Assembly: GCA_013396655.1 (NCBI GenBank)
Contig: WBMV01002763.1
Coordinates: forward strand, 372,573 to 436,572
DNA from: Campylorhamphus procurvoides
Lineage: Eukaryota; Chordata; Aves; Passeriformes; Dendrocolaptidae
Direction of reading: 5' to 3'
Length of the DNA stretch: 64,000 nt
Shown: positions 22,937 through 33,629 of the stretch, piece by piece
Layout of the letters: the number at the start of each line of letters is the position of its first letter
Position numbering within the stretch: the stretch's first letter is position 1
Translations under genes and position numbers: made by a program
The notes under the pieces: model-generated
Databases searched by the model: none
Seen by the model: the letters and a program-made list of their open reading frames with translations, nothing else
Told to the model about the DNA's origin: nothing

Positions 22937-24135
22937 ATTAATTAACATTATCTGTTTAACATGATCATCCTAAAAAAGAAGGCACTGGTTTGAATTCATA
23001 ACAGCAGAACTAGTTGATTATTGAAAATTAAAGATTTTTGGGCTGTTTTGTTTAGTGTATCTTCTTTCAGCATAATTAATTCAGCTTGTAAGAGAAGAAA
23101 ATTAAATGCAATTGTAGACACGATGAAACAGAGGAGAAAACTGCCATTAATTATTGAACTCACCTAAAATATAAAACACTCAGACAACATCGTTGTTTTA
23201 GGTCAAAGTCAAAGACCTGATGTGTAAAATACAGCATCAAAAAGTGAAAATAGGACATTATAGTGTATTACATATAATTTACATACAGAGAAAACTATAC
23301 AAGCTTAAATGGTTGGTATTTTCTGTAAGGAAAAGAATTAAAAATACAACAAACCCTCTCCCAAAAAGCCAATAGTCCCTTTCTGTCCAGCACATACAGG
23401 GAGAAGAGATGGAAGATGCATAAACCTGCACCACCAGTGGAAGGAACTCTCATATTACAAGTAAAAACTTCATAAATTACTCTTTAGGCAATTCTTTCTT
23501 TTTCCTGCAGTGTACAATTTTTCAGCACCGTATCTTTTCTCACTTCCTTCCTCCTCCAAAATAAATCACCAATATTTTCTGGTATTGTCGAAGGACAACA
23601 CATCCAATATGTACACCGCTTTTTGATAATGCTGAAAAATACCTTAAGCAGTAAATATTCATCTTCGCTGCCAACCACTTCATTTTTCTATTTTTGTCTG
23701 TATTTTTGTACTTTGCATATATATAGGCTATAAGTTTCCTCACATGCACACATACACATTTAGATACATATATGTTAAAAGATCTACTGAAAAATAACAA
23801 CACAACTCTCACGTTTCTCTTGTTATAAAATGCATACACATTATTATTTTATTAAAACATTAAAGGACCTTATTTTTTGGTGCCATATCATCCCCTGTGT
23901 GTATCCTACAGATTGGAAAACTCTTCATTCAGTCCCTCAACCAGTTTTATCATGGCTGCAAATTTTCAGAGACTGTCACCCCACAATGCAGTTGATTATG
24001 CAAAATTAAACAAAATTACACATTTCAGATGCAGCTCCCAGGCAGTTCTCACCATAACAAAGACAGGTTAGTTGTGAAATCCATGAGTCTCATTAGCCTT
24101 TAAAACTGCTGGTTTTAATAGCAACTGGAGAACTC
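22937..24135. other. Unique AT-rich DNA, no gene seen
   Basis: Very AT-rich. The 99-codon minus frame at 23540-23839 and its overlapping partner at 23484-23678 have no recognisable motif. A short TA repeat lies near 23717-23726. Confidence 0.55.
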
Positions 24136-24295
24136 ACTTTTCCTTCTTTCTCCCTCTACAGATCTTTTCAAACTGTTGAATGTTTGCAAAGTTGGAATTC
24201 CATGAATTCATCACTAATGAGTGATCACAAAGGGCTGGAAAACTGTTGTAACTCAGGAATATGGAAAAAAACCTTATGGAGGAGGATTTTTCCAT
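24136..24295 (+). other. Acceptor-like tract with short open frame
   Basis: 'ttttccttctttctccct' followed by 'ctacag' (AG at 24160-24161) is a good 3' splice-site match. One frame after it remains open for about 43 codons to TAA near 24297. No donor and no recognised peptide. Weaker than the 20.1-kb example because the frame is short. Confidence 0.12.
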
Positions 24296-24474
24296 AAAGT
24301 AAAGCCACTGTGACTTCATAACAAAGCTCGGTGAAGAGAAACATTTGAATGCACAGGCACCTTGTGAGAAGATTCAGCACTAAATTTTGGAGGAAGGGTC
24401 AAGAGTCTGTAGTGATTCTTATGCTGGACAACCTGGAAGATTCTTAGAGGGAAAAGATACATATTTGGGGGTAA

Positions 24475-24592
24475 AAGCCCATGTGGATGTGGCACTTGGG
24501 GACATCAGTCAGTGGTGGCCTCTGCAGTGCTCAGTAATGGTTGGATTGATGATCTCAAAGTCCTTTTCCAACCTCTAGGATTCTACAATTCC
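24475..24592 (+). mobile_element. CR1 LINE fragment, 3' end
   Basis: 'catgtggatgtggcacttgg' followed by 'gttggattgatgatctcaaa' and 'gtccttttccaacctctagg', ending 'attctacaattcctg', matches the 3' end of the older 'ggatgtggcact' CR1 subfamilies, the same type as 1-228 and unlike the 'ccaaggccaggttgg' copies. The upstream 100 bp (24375-24474) may be a further decayed part. Confidence 0.85.
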
Positions 24593-25094
24593 TGAATAAA
24601 TGCTGCAAGAGCTGCAACAAATCATAACTGTTAATACCACAGATTTATCTTTAGTTCTCCCTCTGTTTTAAAAACTGCCTTTTCATTTTTAATATCAGAA
24701 AGCCTTTGTAAATTATTTCCTAGGAAGTTCTTACTGCAGTAGCTGCAGAGCATCAGAAGAAAGGAAAAGTTAAGCGAAGGAATTAAGCCCAGAAAGTATT
24801 CTTGTCAAGAGAAGGGGGTACTAAAAGCTGATTCCTTCTTTTTTCTCTCTAATAAAACCCCAGGAAATGGTAATTCTGCAAAGCATCAGTTTGAATGTGA
24901 CCCTGTGAATGAGAAAGTTGTTCAGAGATTATATATATATATTATTTTTTTTAAATAGTGCTACAGATTTTATATGAGACTCAGCCTAAAGCTGTGAGTG
25001 TAATGGAAATCCCATTTGGGTTGAGAAGTTATTGGAGGTAGCAAGTTTCAATGGACAATGTATTCGACATGGTAAAATAACTTGGGATATATTA
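24593..25094. other. Unique AT-rich DNA, no gene seen
   Basis: Contains a short (TA)n tract at 24931-24942 followed by a T run. No repeat family or exon recognised. Confidence 0.55.
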
Positions 25095-25195
25095 CTGTAG
25101 ACTTCTGTGACTTTGGGTAAAGTACAAGTACTTAGTTTCCCTATCTGCAAAATTCAACAATGATACTTTTCATCCTTGTCATGTATTTTGACATC
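25095..25195 (+). mobile_element. MIR-like ancient SINE remnant
   Basis: 'cttctgtgactttgggtaaa' then 'gtacttagtttccctatctg' and 'caaaattcaacaatgatact' follows the MIR core order: the CTGTGACCTTGGGCAAGT block, the CAGTTTCCTCATCTGTAAAAT block, then GGATAATAATA. MIR is a tRNA-derived SINE family that amplified before the bird-mammal split, so such copies are expected to be this diverged. The 5' tRNA-like part is not recognisable. Confidence 0.7.
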
Positions 25196-25827
25196 CCTAC
25201 ATAAAAGGCATAAAGACAGAGAAGTAATATTAAAATCCTTATTTGTGATGAGTGCAATTATCTTCATCCATATACTTTCCATGCCTTTTTTTTTAAATTG
25301 AGTAGTTACAGGGAGTTTCAAAATCCAACTTTATATTATGCTAAGTGATATTATTGTAGAAAAGAATAAAAGATCATTACACTTGACAGATCACAAATAG
25401 GTGTCTTAGTCTGTGACTTCTTTTCCTCCTCTCTATATCTCTCCATTGACTATGGAAGGATGATTATCCTACATCAGGTGCAAAACTTTTCCACAGCTGC
25501 ATGAACCCAATAAACACAGAAAAAACAGAATTGGGGGTGTGATCTCACAGCTTTTGGGTTGCAAACTATAGAACTGGAGCATTTATAGTATGCAAATTTA
25601 AAGCTAAACATGTTAAAAACCAGAAGTGTGAATCTCATTTACATGTCCACCACCATTAATGTGATGATAAGGGCAGGTGAACTTCACTGCTGGGGCTAGA
25701 AAATCTTACTTTTAACTGGAGAGGCCTTAAAGCACACTAGATATGATAAGGTAGGGTCTTCAGCTCTGTGTTTTAAGGATTTATTGCCAATATTTTATTT
25801 TGGCTGTGGATTATTCCTTTCAGTTGT
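25196..25827. other. Unique DNA, no gene seen
   Basis: No repeat or coding signal that I can support; AT-rich with ordinary word content. Confidence 0.55.
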
Positions 25828-25866
25828 CTGGATGGACCTTCCAATCCAAACCATTCTGTGACTCCA
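25828..25866 (+). mobile_element. Short CR1 3' tail remnant
   Basis: 'gtctggatggaccttccaat' and 'ccaaaccattctgtgactcc' are the last ~40 bp of a CR1 3' end, with the 'tctttaaggtcc' segment missing. A severely 5'-truncated insertion or a deletion remnant. Confidence 0.75.
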
Positions 25867-26528
25867 TGTTTTCTCTTTAACATTTTAAAATCCAGCTGCA
25901 AGTGCGTTGGTTCTTCCAGGAATTTCCTCAGTCCCAACTCATTTTAGCAAAATAAAATAACAAAAAGTGTTCAAGTGAACTATTTGGATGCCAAACCTAC
26001 ACACTCATATATGCATCTAAACCCCTTTATAAATAAACCATACTTTTCCTCTCATTTGCAAATATACATAATTGCCCATGCTTAGAGTTATCTTCCCTTT
26101 GGAGCTGAAAAGCTGATATAAACAGTTCTCTATATACAGTTCAGCTTCTCAAAATAAGAAAGACATTTTAATATTGCAAAAGTGGCTAAAGTCAATATTT
26201 GTTCTGCACCAAGAACTTATGTTTTCTTCCCTCCGATATTTTTTAACTGTTATAGAGACATTGCTATATGAAACCTAACGGATTTCAAATTAATTCAGCA
26301 TTTATATTCTGATCACATTTTCTATTATCATATATCCGAAAGGACGCATTCGGCTGATAAAAACAGGTTACAGGAAACAATACTGATTATTTGGAATTAA
26401 AATGGCTAACTTGAAGCTATTTTAGGCTGGAAGGAGCCTATTGATACCTTAATTTGCAAGGTGTGGTCAATTCATTGATAGAAAGACCAAGGAGGTGACA
26501 TTTCACAGTGTAAGACTGTCCATCTCTG
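25867..26528. other. Unique AT-rich DNA, no gene seen
   Basis: A/T-rich with TAAT-type words at 26200-26400; no repeat family recognised. Confidence 0.55.
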
Positions 26529-27034
26529 CTATGGTGTGATCCCACCTGCAGAGCTGACTTTGGGTCCCCAACACAAGGAGAATGTGGAGCTTCTGGAGCG
26601 AGTCCAGAGGAGCCCATGGAGATGGGCTGAAGCTCCTCTGCTCTGGAGCCAGGATGGGAGAGCTGGAATTATTCAGCCCAGAGAAGAGAAGGGTCTAAGA
26701 GAACTTCCAGTGCCTAAAGGGGCTCCAGGAGAGCAGGAGAGGCACTTTGGACAAAGACATGGAATGGCAGGACAAGAGGGAATAGCTTCAAACTCTCAGA
26801 AGGCAGGGTGACATAGAATATTGGGAAAGAATTGTTGGCTGGGAGGGTGGGCAGGCCCTGGCACAGGTTGGGCAGAAAAGCTGTGGCTGCCTCTGGATCC
26901 CTGGAAGTGTCCAAGGCCAGGTGGGATGGGGCTTGGAGCACCCTGGGCTGGTGGGAGGTGTCCCTGCCCATGGCAAGGGTGGCACTGGATGGTCTTTAAT
27001 GTCCCTTCCAATCGAAACCATTCTATGATCCTGT
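26529..27034 (+). mobile_element. CR1 LINE fragment, ~500 bp of 3' region
   Basis: One of the two longest CR1 pieces in the window. It runs from 'tgtgatcccacctgcagagc' through 'ggagcgagtccagaggagcc', 'ttattcagcccagagaagag' and 'aaggggctccaggagagcag' to the shared 3' block and a 'ttctatgatcctgtg' tail. A deletion is visible near 26808, where the usual 'attagatattaggaagaaa' segment is reduced to 'agaatattgggaaagaa'. The 177-codon plus frame (26821-27354) and opposing minus frames up to 145 codons are only the GC-rich repeat read through into flanking DNA; they carry no CR1 protein domain. Confidence 0.95.
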
Positions 27035-27500
27035 GCATATACAGAAATAATTTCTGCACCCTGTTTGAGGTGTGGCACAGCTATGCTGAGCCCACTGCAA
27101 TGTCCCCCCTCAGCCTCCTGGCTGCTCTCCTGCTGGTGCAGCCCAGACACAGTTTTAGCTTTTTGGCTGCAGGACCAGCAATGCTGACTGATGTTACATC
27201 TTTCCTTGGCAGCATTAATGCACAAGCAAACACTATTGCTGCTTCCACTAATAGTAGGGTTACCCCAAAAAAAGTGAATTGTTGCTCTCCATCTTCAGCA
27301 CCAGCATCATCAGAAAGGTGTCTACACAGACACACTGGGAGGGTGTTTTCATAAGCAAAGGCTCATGGAGCTGCACCACTCATGGTATGTAGCAATATTG
27401 CCCCAAAACACACAACAATGACAATTGCTAAGGGAAAACAGTCCAAGTCCCTACACTGGAACCATTCTGTGGACTCACACAGCAAAACCAGTCACTTAAG
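27035..27500. other. Unique DNA between CR1 copies
   Basis: 27060-27340 is fairly GC-rich and open in several frames. A CR1-like phrase 'ggaaccattctgtggactc' occurs at 27456-27474 but is too short to call a separate element. Confidence 0.45.
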
Positions 27501-27557
27501 AGCTGGACTGGATGATCCCTGTGAGTCCCTTCCAGCTCAAAATAATCTGAGATTCCA
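27501..27557 (+). mobile_element. CR1-like 3' tail remnant
   Basis: 'agctggactggatgatccct' then 'gagtcccttccagctcaaaa' and 'taatctgagattcc' matches the terminal ~55 bp of a CR1 3' end. The 'ccagctca' variant in place of 'ccaaccca' points to a subfamily different from the neighbouring 26529 copy. Confidence 0.7.
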
Positions 27558-30500
27558 TGCATCAGTAATTGGCACAACTCCATTTCCAGGTCACCAAGAG
27601 GTTTTGACATCACTTGCCCCTGCAACCATTATCTGCCCATTAGAAGAATCACAGTACCAGCAAACCTAGGCAGTGCTACTAAAACGTCAGAACTTGCACT
27701 TTCATAAGTGCTTTTTTCATATATTTTAATTGCTTCATGCTCGGCATTATCTGCCTTTAGCCAATTAACTGTACTTGATTGTAATACTGCCTATTTATCC
27801 ACATAAATCGGAATACTAACAACCAAAAATGTTAAATTTACTATGATAAAACATTAATATTATGCTTGAGACATAGTTTAAACATTTCCATAATATATTT
27901 TTGTAATGTTTTCCCCTAAGTATAAAAGAGGAGTCAAAAGTTTCCTCCTCAGAAATTGTAATGTCCTCCTATTGCTTCTGGGTTTTTCCCCATCACCAAA
28001 GATTTGTGGTGTTTCCCACTGCTGAAGGTCAGGGATGGGTTTATCATCCAGCCAAACAAGTGACCAGAACATGGCTGAGCACAGAGAATTATTTTTCAAG
28101 TTGTGCAGCTACCTGAGATGACAGAGCCTGGAGACTTCACTTTAATTAGTCTCTCTCTTCCCTCAAGCTCAGACAGGGTAAAACACTGACCTCATCCATA
28201 ATTGCAGAGATTGCTCAGAAATTTTAATAATAATTCACCTGGAGGAGGGATTACCTGCCTTAAATCTGCCCAAGTGCCACCCAGACACTTCATAGTCATT
28301 TAAGGAAAAAAAAAACCAACAAAACAGAACTAAACAACATGTAAATCACATTTACTTTACCTTTGAAGGCATTCTTACTCTAAGAGAGAAGTCTTCTCTT
28401 ATTCAATAAAAGATGCTACACACACGCCTTTAAATAAACCTCTCTGTGACAGTGAAAGTCAGTAGTTTTGTGTAAAAACATACACCTGGTCTAGGAAATC
28501 ACCTCCCTCAGCTCATTGCAGTCACCTGAGCATGATCCTTAACACACCTGCTTTACTTTAAGATTAATAATGTTTACAACTTGCCATCTGAGAGCAGCAA
28601 AGAGCCCCCACTGCCTGCGGACTGGCCTTTTGCCATGTGCAAGCAATGATCCTTTACCACAATGACACTCTCCTAGGTCAAAATAAAACTAAGTAATGTG
28701 GAATTCAGCCCCGTGCCAACCAAGTGGAACTTCTCAGACTGTCACCAGCTCCTCCCCACCAGCCAGCAAGGACTGACTTTCAATTATCACCCCCAACTGT
28801 AATGGAATCAAGACAGTATCTTAAAGCAACAAGAAAAAAAGTCTACCTGATTAAACTTAAATAGAATTAACTTCCCAGTGAGTTCTACAGCCTCAAACTC
28901 AGATAGAGATAAGCTCAGGAACTGAGAAGTTATTTTTTTGATTTGGAAAGCCTGTAACCAACTTGCTTCTGCCCTGCTGGGCAAGAAACCATCATGTTAC
29001 TGGAAGCCCCAGCTGGAAGGAAGTGTGGTGGGAACAGCATTGATTTTTCAGCCATGCAGCTGCAGAGAGAACAGCACCCCTGTCCTTCCCTCCTCTGACC
29101 AAGGGAAAGCTCTTCACTGCAGGGGACAGGATCTTATTGCTCAGCTTGAAAGTATAGAGGGGAAAAAACAGCCACAGAAAATAACACAAATATCTGTGTT
29201 CTATAAAAAAAATGAGGCGAGTAAAGAATATATAAAGGTATAGATAAACAGAGACAAAAATAAAGGTATAGATACAGGAAGATGAGGAAGCAGATCTGGA
29301 GAAGAGCATCAAGGAAATTAAACATTAATAATGCAATGCCTATCTTACAGACAAAAGTATTTTTACTCTGGAAAGGATTAGAGGAAGGATAAATTGTTCA
29401 AAGCAGCTGTTTTGACATATCACTAAATATACATTACTGGAAAACACTACAATGGCAGTGAAATGGGAGAAGGAGCTGATAAGCAAGAGAGACAGAAAAT
29501 TTAGGGATTTCAACAGCTGGACCTTTTAAAAATAATTGGTATTTCAAATTCGACTTTATGAGTATCATTTACCCTAAAAAATAAGTATTCATTAGGACAT
29601 TGTAAATTCTCAAATGCAACAGAGTACAAAGAACTATCATTTGGAAGAAAAAAAAAAAAGACAAACCACAAAACCAAAGACAAGTCCACATGATTTTCAA
29701 CACGGAGTTACAATTGATAAAAGGAAAGGAAAATGGCTGGGAAAAAAATGCTTATGCAATGCATCACAAAGTAAAGAAAAGTGAGTTTACAAATCTGAGA
29801 AAAAAGGAATCTGCATGTGGATGGAGCAAATCACAGCCTGTAAAGAAGCGCTGACATGTCCCGGCAGCCTCCTCACCCTCCCTACCATCACTCTGATTTT
29901 GGTTTGGTTTTTTGTTAAAACACCTAATTGAAAAAAACAAACGAAACCAGCAGATGATTCCAGCTGAGTTCAGGTGTAAGCCAGGTTGAGAATCTGCAGG
30001 ATCTGCAGCTCTCACTGTCCTCAGGGCTGGTTTTCTCTACAGATCTTTCTCCCTGCATCCCAAATTTCAGTGGCATAGCTGTGCATCAGACAGAACTGCT
30101 GCTCTTCCACTCCTCTGTGGCACACACCCCCTTCATACCAACCACCAAACCAGAATCCAGACTCACTGTACTGAAATAAATAGTTTATTCTACCGGGGCA
30201 TCAAGAATTTGCTTTGTGCTGCCAGTTGAGACATTGGTGAGTGGGAGGAAAGGACCAGACTCCTGTTTTTGTGTTCCCTAGAAGTTGTTTAAATTATCAT
30301 GAAGCTGTTTTTCAAACCACACACTTCCATCATTCAAAATAATACAATTTCATTCAAAAAGAGATTATTTTTGTTGTTTTTCTTAATCTGGACTCCTAAA
30401 TGAAGTCTTCCTGCAGTTAACTCTATTTTAAATTGTTTCTCTAATGTGCCATAGGATTCATCTGGGTGAGAACACTTTCAATTTAGCCCTTCCCAATTTG

Positions 30501-31006
30501 ATTTAGTTGAATGCAACCTTGCTGTATTTCAATTTATCTTGTTACTGCTCAAGCTAATGGGGAATTGACTGAAGTTCTGGCTCAGCTGCACAGAAGCAAA
30601 CAGCTGTAGAGACTGAAGATGCTCCTGTTCTCCAGCTGCTCAGTCTGTCCCTCTGCCAGATACTCCTGTCCCTGGAAATTTGGCAAAATAAGCCTGTCCT
30701 ACAGCCCCATAGATGACTTTGGTCCATATTGATGGATTTACTAAAGATGCAACAACCTTCAGTGAAGGGGCACAACAGAGTGTGGACACTGTCACGTTTG
30801 AAGATGACTTTCCTCTGTTCCCCTCCTCCTGAACAGCACTGGGTAAACATCCCACTTGGAAGGGACCCTACTGAAACTGTCCTTCCCCTGCCATGAGAAA
30901 GGCACCATGGATTGCTAAGTCTCCAAAAGTTTTCAAAGATTTTGCATAAATAATAATTTATCTGCATGCATTCGTCTGCTTGATTTCCTTGCTCTCATGG
31001 AAACTA
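27558..31006. other. Unique DNA, no gene seen
   Basis: A 28-bp period duplication occurs at 29233-29274 (listed separately). A 101-codon plus frame (28938-29243) overlaps a 106-codon minus frame, and a 137-codon minus frame lies at 30554-30967. All lack recognisable domains, and open frames on both strands argue against coding. An acceptor-like and polyadenylation-like texture at 30160-30200 ('gaaataaatagtttattc') is not attributable to a family. Confidence 0.5.
29233..29274. repeat. Short 28-bp-period direct repeat
   Basis: 'taaaggtatagata' occurs at 29233-29246 and again at 29261-29274, separated by an A-rich spacer, giving 1.5 copies of a 28-bp unit. Probably local replication slippage. 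Confidence 0.75.
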
Positions 31007-31068
31007 CATGGACTCCAATGATCCTCATGTGTCCCTTCCAGGTCAGGATATTCTGGCATTCTGTGATA
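31007..31068 (+). mobile_element. CR1 3' tail remnant
   Basis: 'catggactccaatgatcctc', 'gtgtcccttccaggtcagga' and 'tattctggcattctgtgata' give a degraded CR1 3' end of about 60 bp. It ends only 16 bp before the 3' end of the opposite-strand CR1 at 31085, so the two elements meet tail to tail. Confidence 0.7.
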
Positions 31069-31084
31069 CCTTCCAGGTTTTTTT

Positions 31085-31600
31085 CATAGGACCATACATA
31101 GGATCATACCATGGTTCGAGTTGGAAGGGACCTTAAAGCCCTTCCAGTTCCAATCCTGCCACAGGCAGGGACACCTTCCACCAGCCCAGGGGACTCCAAG
31201 CCCCATCCAACCTGGCCTTGGACACTTCCAGGGATCCAGGGGCAGCCACAGCTTCTCTGCCCAACCTGTGCCAGGGCCTGCCCACCCTCCCAGACACCAA
31301 TTCCTTTCCAATATCCCATCTAGCCCTGCCCTCTGGCACTGGGAAGCCATTCCCTGTGTCCTGTCCCTCCACGCCTTGTCCCCAGTCCCTCTCCAGCTCT
31401 CCTGGAGCCTCTTCAGGCCCTGCAATGGGCTCTTAGGTGTCCCTGGAGCCTTCTCTTCTCCAGATGAGCACCCCATCTCTCCCAGCCTGGCTCCAGAGCA
31501 GAGGGGCTCCAGCCCTGCAGCATCTCGCTGATTTTTGAGGTGCCAGGGCTGAAGGCAGCACTGCAGGTGGGGTCCCACCTGTGTGGAGCAGAGGGGCTCT
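31085..31600 (-). mobile_element. CR1 LINE fragment, ~515 bp of 3' region
   Basis: Plus-strand text from 'cataggaccatacataggat' through 'tggaagggaccttaaagccc', 'ggacaccttccaccagccca' and 'ccaacctggccttggacact' to 'aggtggggtcccacctgtgt' is the reverse complement of a well-kept CR1 3' region. It covers the same segment as the 26529 copy, in opposite orientation about 4.5 kb away. Multiple frames up to 164 codons inside it are by-products. It lacks the usual deletion-prone 'ggaagaaattctt' stretch, read here as 'attggaaaggaattggt'. Confidence 0.95.
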
Positions 31601-32294
31601 TTTCAAAGTTACAGTAAATAAACATTTAACACAGCACCAGTAAATTACCTCCCTTTGAGATGTCAAACAGGATTTCTTTGTGAGCTCTCCTGGCAGGGGA
31701 AGGCAAGTGATGATGGAGCTACTCCATGCCAGGGCAGCCACCCTTCAGAACTGACCTTTAGAACAGAGGAAGAGGCCTCCTGTCTACCTGATATTTCAAG
31801 CCCAGGGCTGGTTTGTATTTCTGTTCCCTCCTTGTTTCCCTGCCCAAGACAGAGGGATTATTTCAGAATAATCCTCCTGCCCTTCACAACATTTTCATGT
31901 TAGGTGGAGTATTTTTATAAACTGAGTGTGTATCTTCCCCAAGTTACCACTTTGCTGTCAGATCTCCCAAAAGACTATTCATGGCACAGTACAGGTGATA
32001 GCTTATGCATGCCAAATATGATCTCCAAAATCATCCTCCCACCAACATTTCAGGGCTCATGATGTCATAGCAACTCCCTAAACTTCCCCCCAGCCAGATC
32101 CGCCTTGCAGCCCATCTGTCACCACTCCATCTAAAATTATATTAGTGACTCCTCAGAGAAAACAAGACTCAATGTGAGAGGTTGTATCATTTAACAATTT
32201 CATTTTTTTTAATAGACACATTGATGCTTTGGGCAAAGCCGTAGGGAAAGTGGAGCAGAAGTCCTAAAATGCCTGAAGATTTTTACATTGATCC

Positions 32295-32316
32295 TCACAA
32301 GAGGCAACTCTTGTGA
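32295..32316. repeat. 9-bp perfect hairpin with GCAA loop
   Basis: 'tcacaagag' and 'ctcttgtga' are exact reverse complements separated by GCAA, a GNRA-type loop. Stems of nine pairs are expected about once in this much sequence, so this may be chance. Confidence 0.6.
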
Positions 32317-32849
32317 AATGCACAATAATCATGGTTAAACATGCTGTTAACCCCTCCCTACCAAAACCTCCTGATACTACAGCAGAATTCACATTTCATT
32401 TGATTCTCTTTCCACGTATTTATATTTTTCCCTCAGATCTCAAAGGTTATTTCATACACTACAAAACACCTTCAAGTAATTACAGGCATCCAACCTCACT
32501 GGGGCTCCAGCATCCCTTCACACTGTAGTCTTGAAAACATTTCCTCTCTCGGGGTTATTATTCTTTTGGTTTTACAAAATTATTTATTGCCTGGAGTTTT
32601 TCTTAACTGATTACCTGACAGAGCTATGTTGTGCAGGAAAAAAAAAATATAAAAAAATTCCTACCTCTGTTTTCACCTGTTTGCTTTTACAATAAAATAT
32701 ATTAAACTTTAATAAAAGTGTTTGTTACTGCAATTCTACCCTTAGAGGACCAAAAGCGAAACCAGAAATCCTTTGAAGGACTCTCTAACATTTTATCTTA
32801 TGGCCCTGCAGATTTGCTTATGTTAATTCCAGAAGTTCTGGGGGTTTGT

Positions 32850-32868
32850 AATAAATAAATAAATAAAA
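32850..32868. repeat. (AAAT)n short tandem repeat
   Basis: About four and a half AAAT units. No other significance seen. Confidence 0.8.
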
Positions 32869-33565
32869 TTGTATCTAATTTATTTTTTTTAAAGAAAGAT
32901 ATTTAAGACATTAAGGCATTTTGTGATTCTAAGAGGAAGAAATGTTCATCTTATGTATCCCCACTTCAGGACTAATAATGCTATTTCAGCCTTCCTCTCG
33001 TTGCATGGTTTATTGACTGATATAAAATTAATCTATCCATTAGTTTTCCACTGACATCAGTCTAGGAGTCACAGGAAACTCTGTTTTCTTGCTTTTATTC
33101 ACCTTCCAGCCAAGAAACACTTTTGGTACTGGCCAGAAAACGTCTTGGAAAGCTCTTCACTTCATTAGTTATGGCACCTCAGGATCAGGTAAAATCTCAC
33201 ATATTGTGCATCTGCCCTGAATAAAAGGCCAGCACAACATCTCAGCTGGTGTGGAACAAAGTTGGGCCATTCACACAGCAAAACACCATGTGAGAAAGGT
33301 GCAGTTAATTTTATTTGGGTGCATAAATCCTGTTTCTTAACTGTCTGACTCCTACTCACCAAAGAACCCCTTGGTGAGGTCCATCTGCATAACCCTATGT
33401 TATAGAGATGGGAGCTTGGAGGAGAAAAAAGACAAGTATTTTCTAAGAGGAACTGCTGTCATACCTGCATTAAATAACAAGGGCACTCATCATAATGTGG
33501 GAATTATTTAACAGTACAGGTGAAACAGTAAAATGTTAAGGAAATTATGTAGTGCAGGTGTCTGA

Positions 33566-33587
33566 ATATATATATATACTGATATAT

Positions 33588-33628
<41 letters not shown>
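33566..33628. repeat. TA tract followed by (TG)19 microsatellite
   Basis: A short TA tract (33566-33578) and 'gatatatctc' lead into 19 uninterrupted TG units (33591-33628), the longest pure dinucleotide run in the window. Probably polymorphic in length. Confidence 0.95.

Positions 33629-33629
<1 letters not shown>

Noticed and set aside
26821..27354. 177-codon plus-strand open frame, the longest in the window
   Set aside because: It starts inside a CR1 3' region and runs into flanking DNA. The CR1 part is noncoding 3' sequence, and opposing minus frames are open over the same bases.
31084..31578. 164-codon minus-strand open frame and overlapping frames on both strands
   Set aside because: Lies entirely within the CR1 copy at 31085-31600; it is the same kind of GC-rich repeat by-product as at 26.8 kb.
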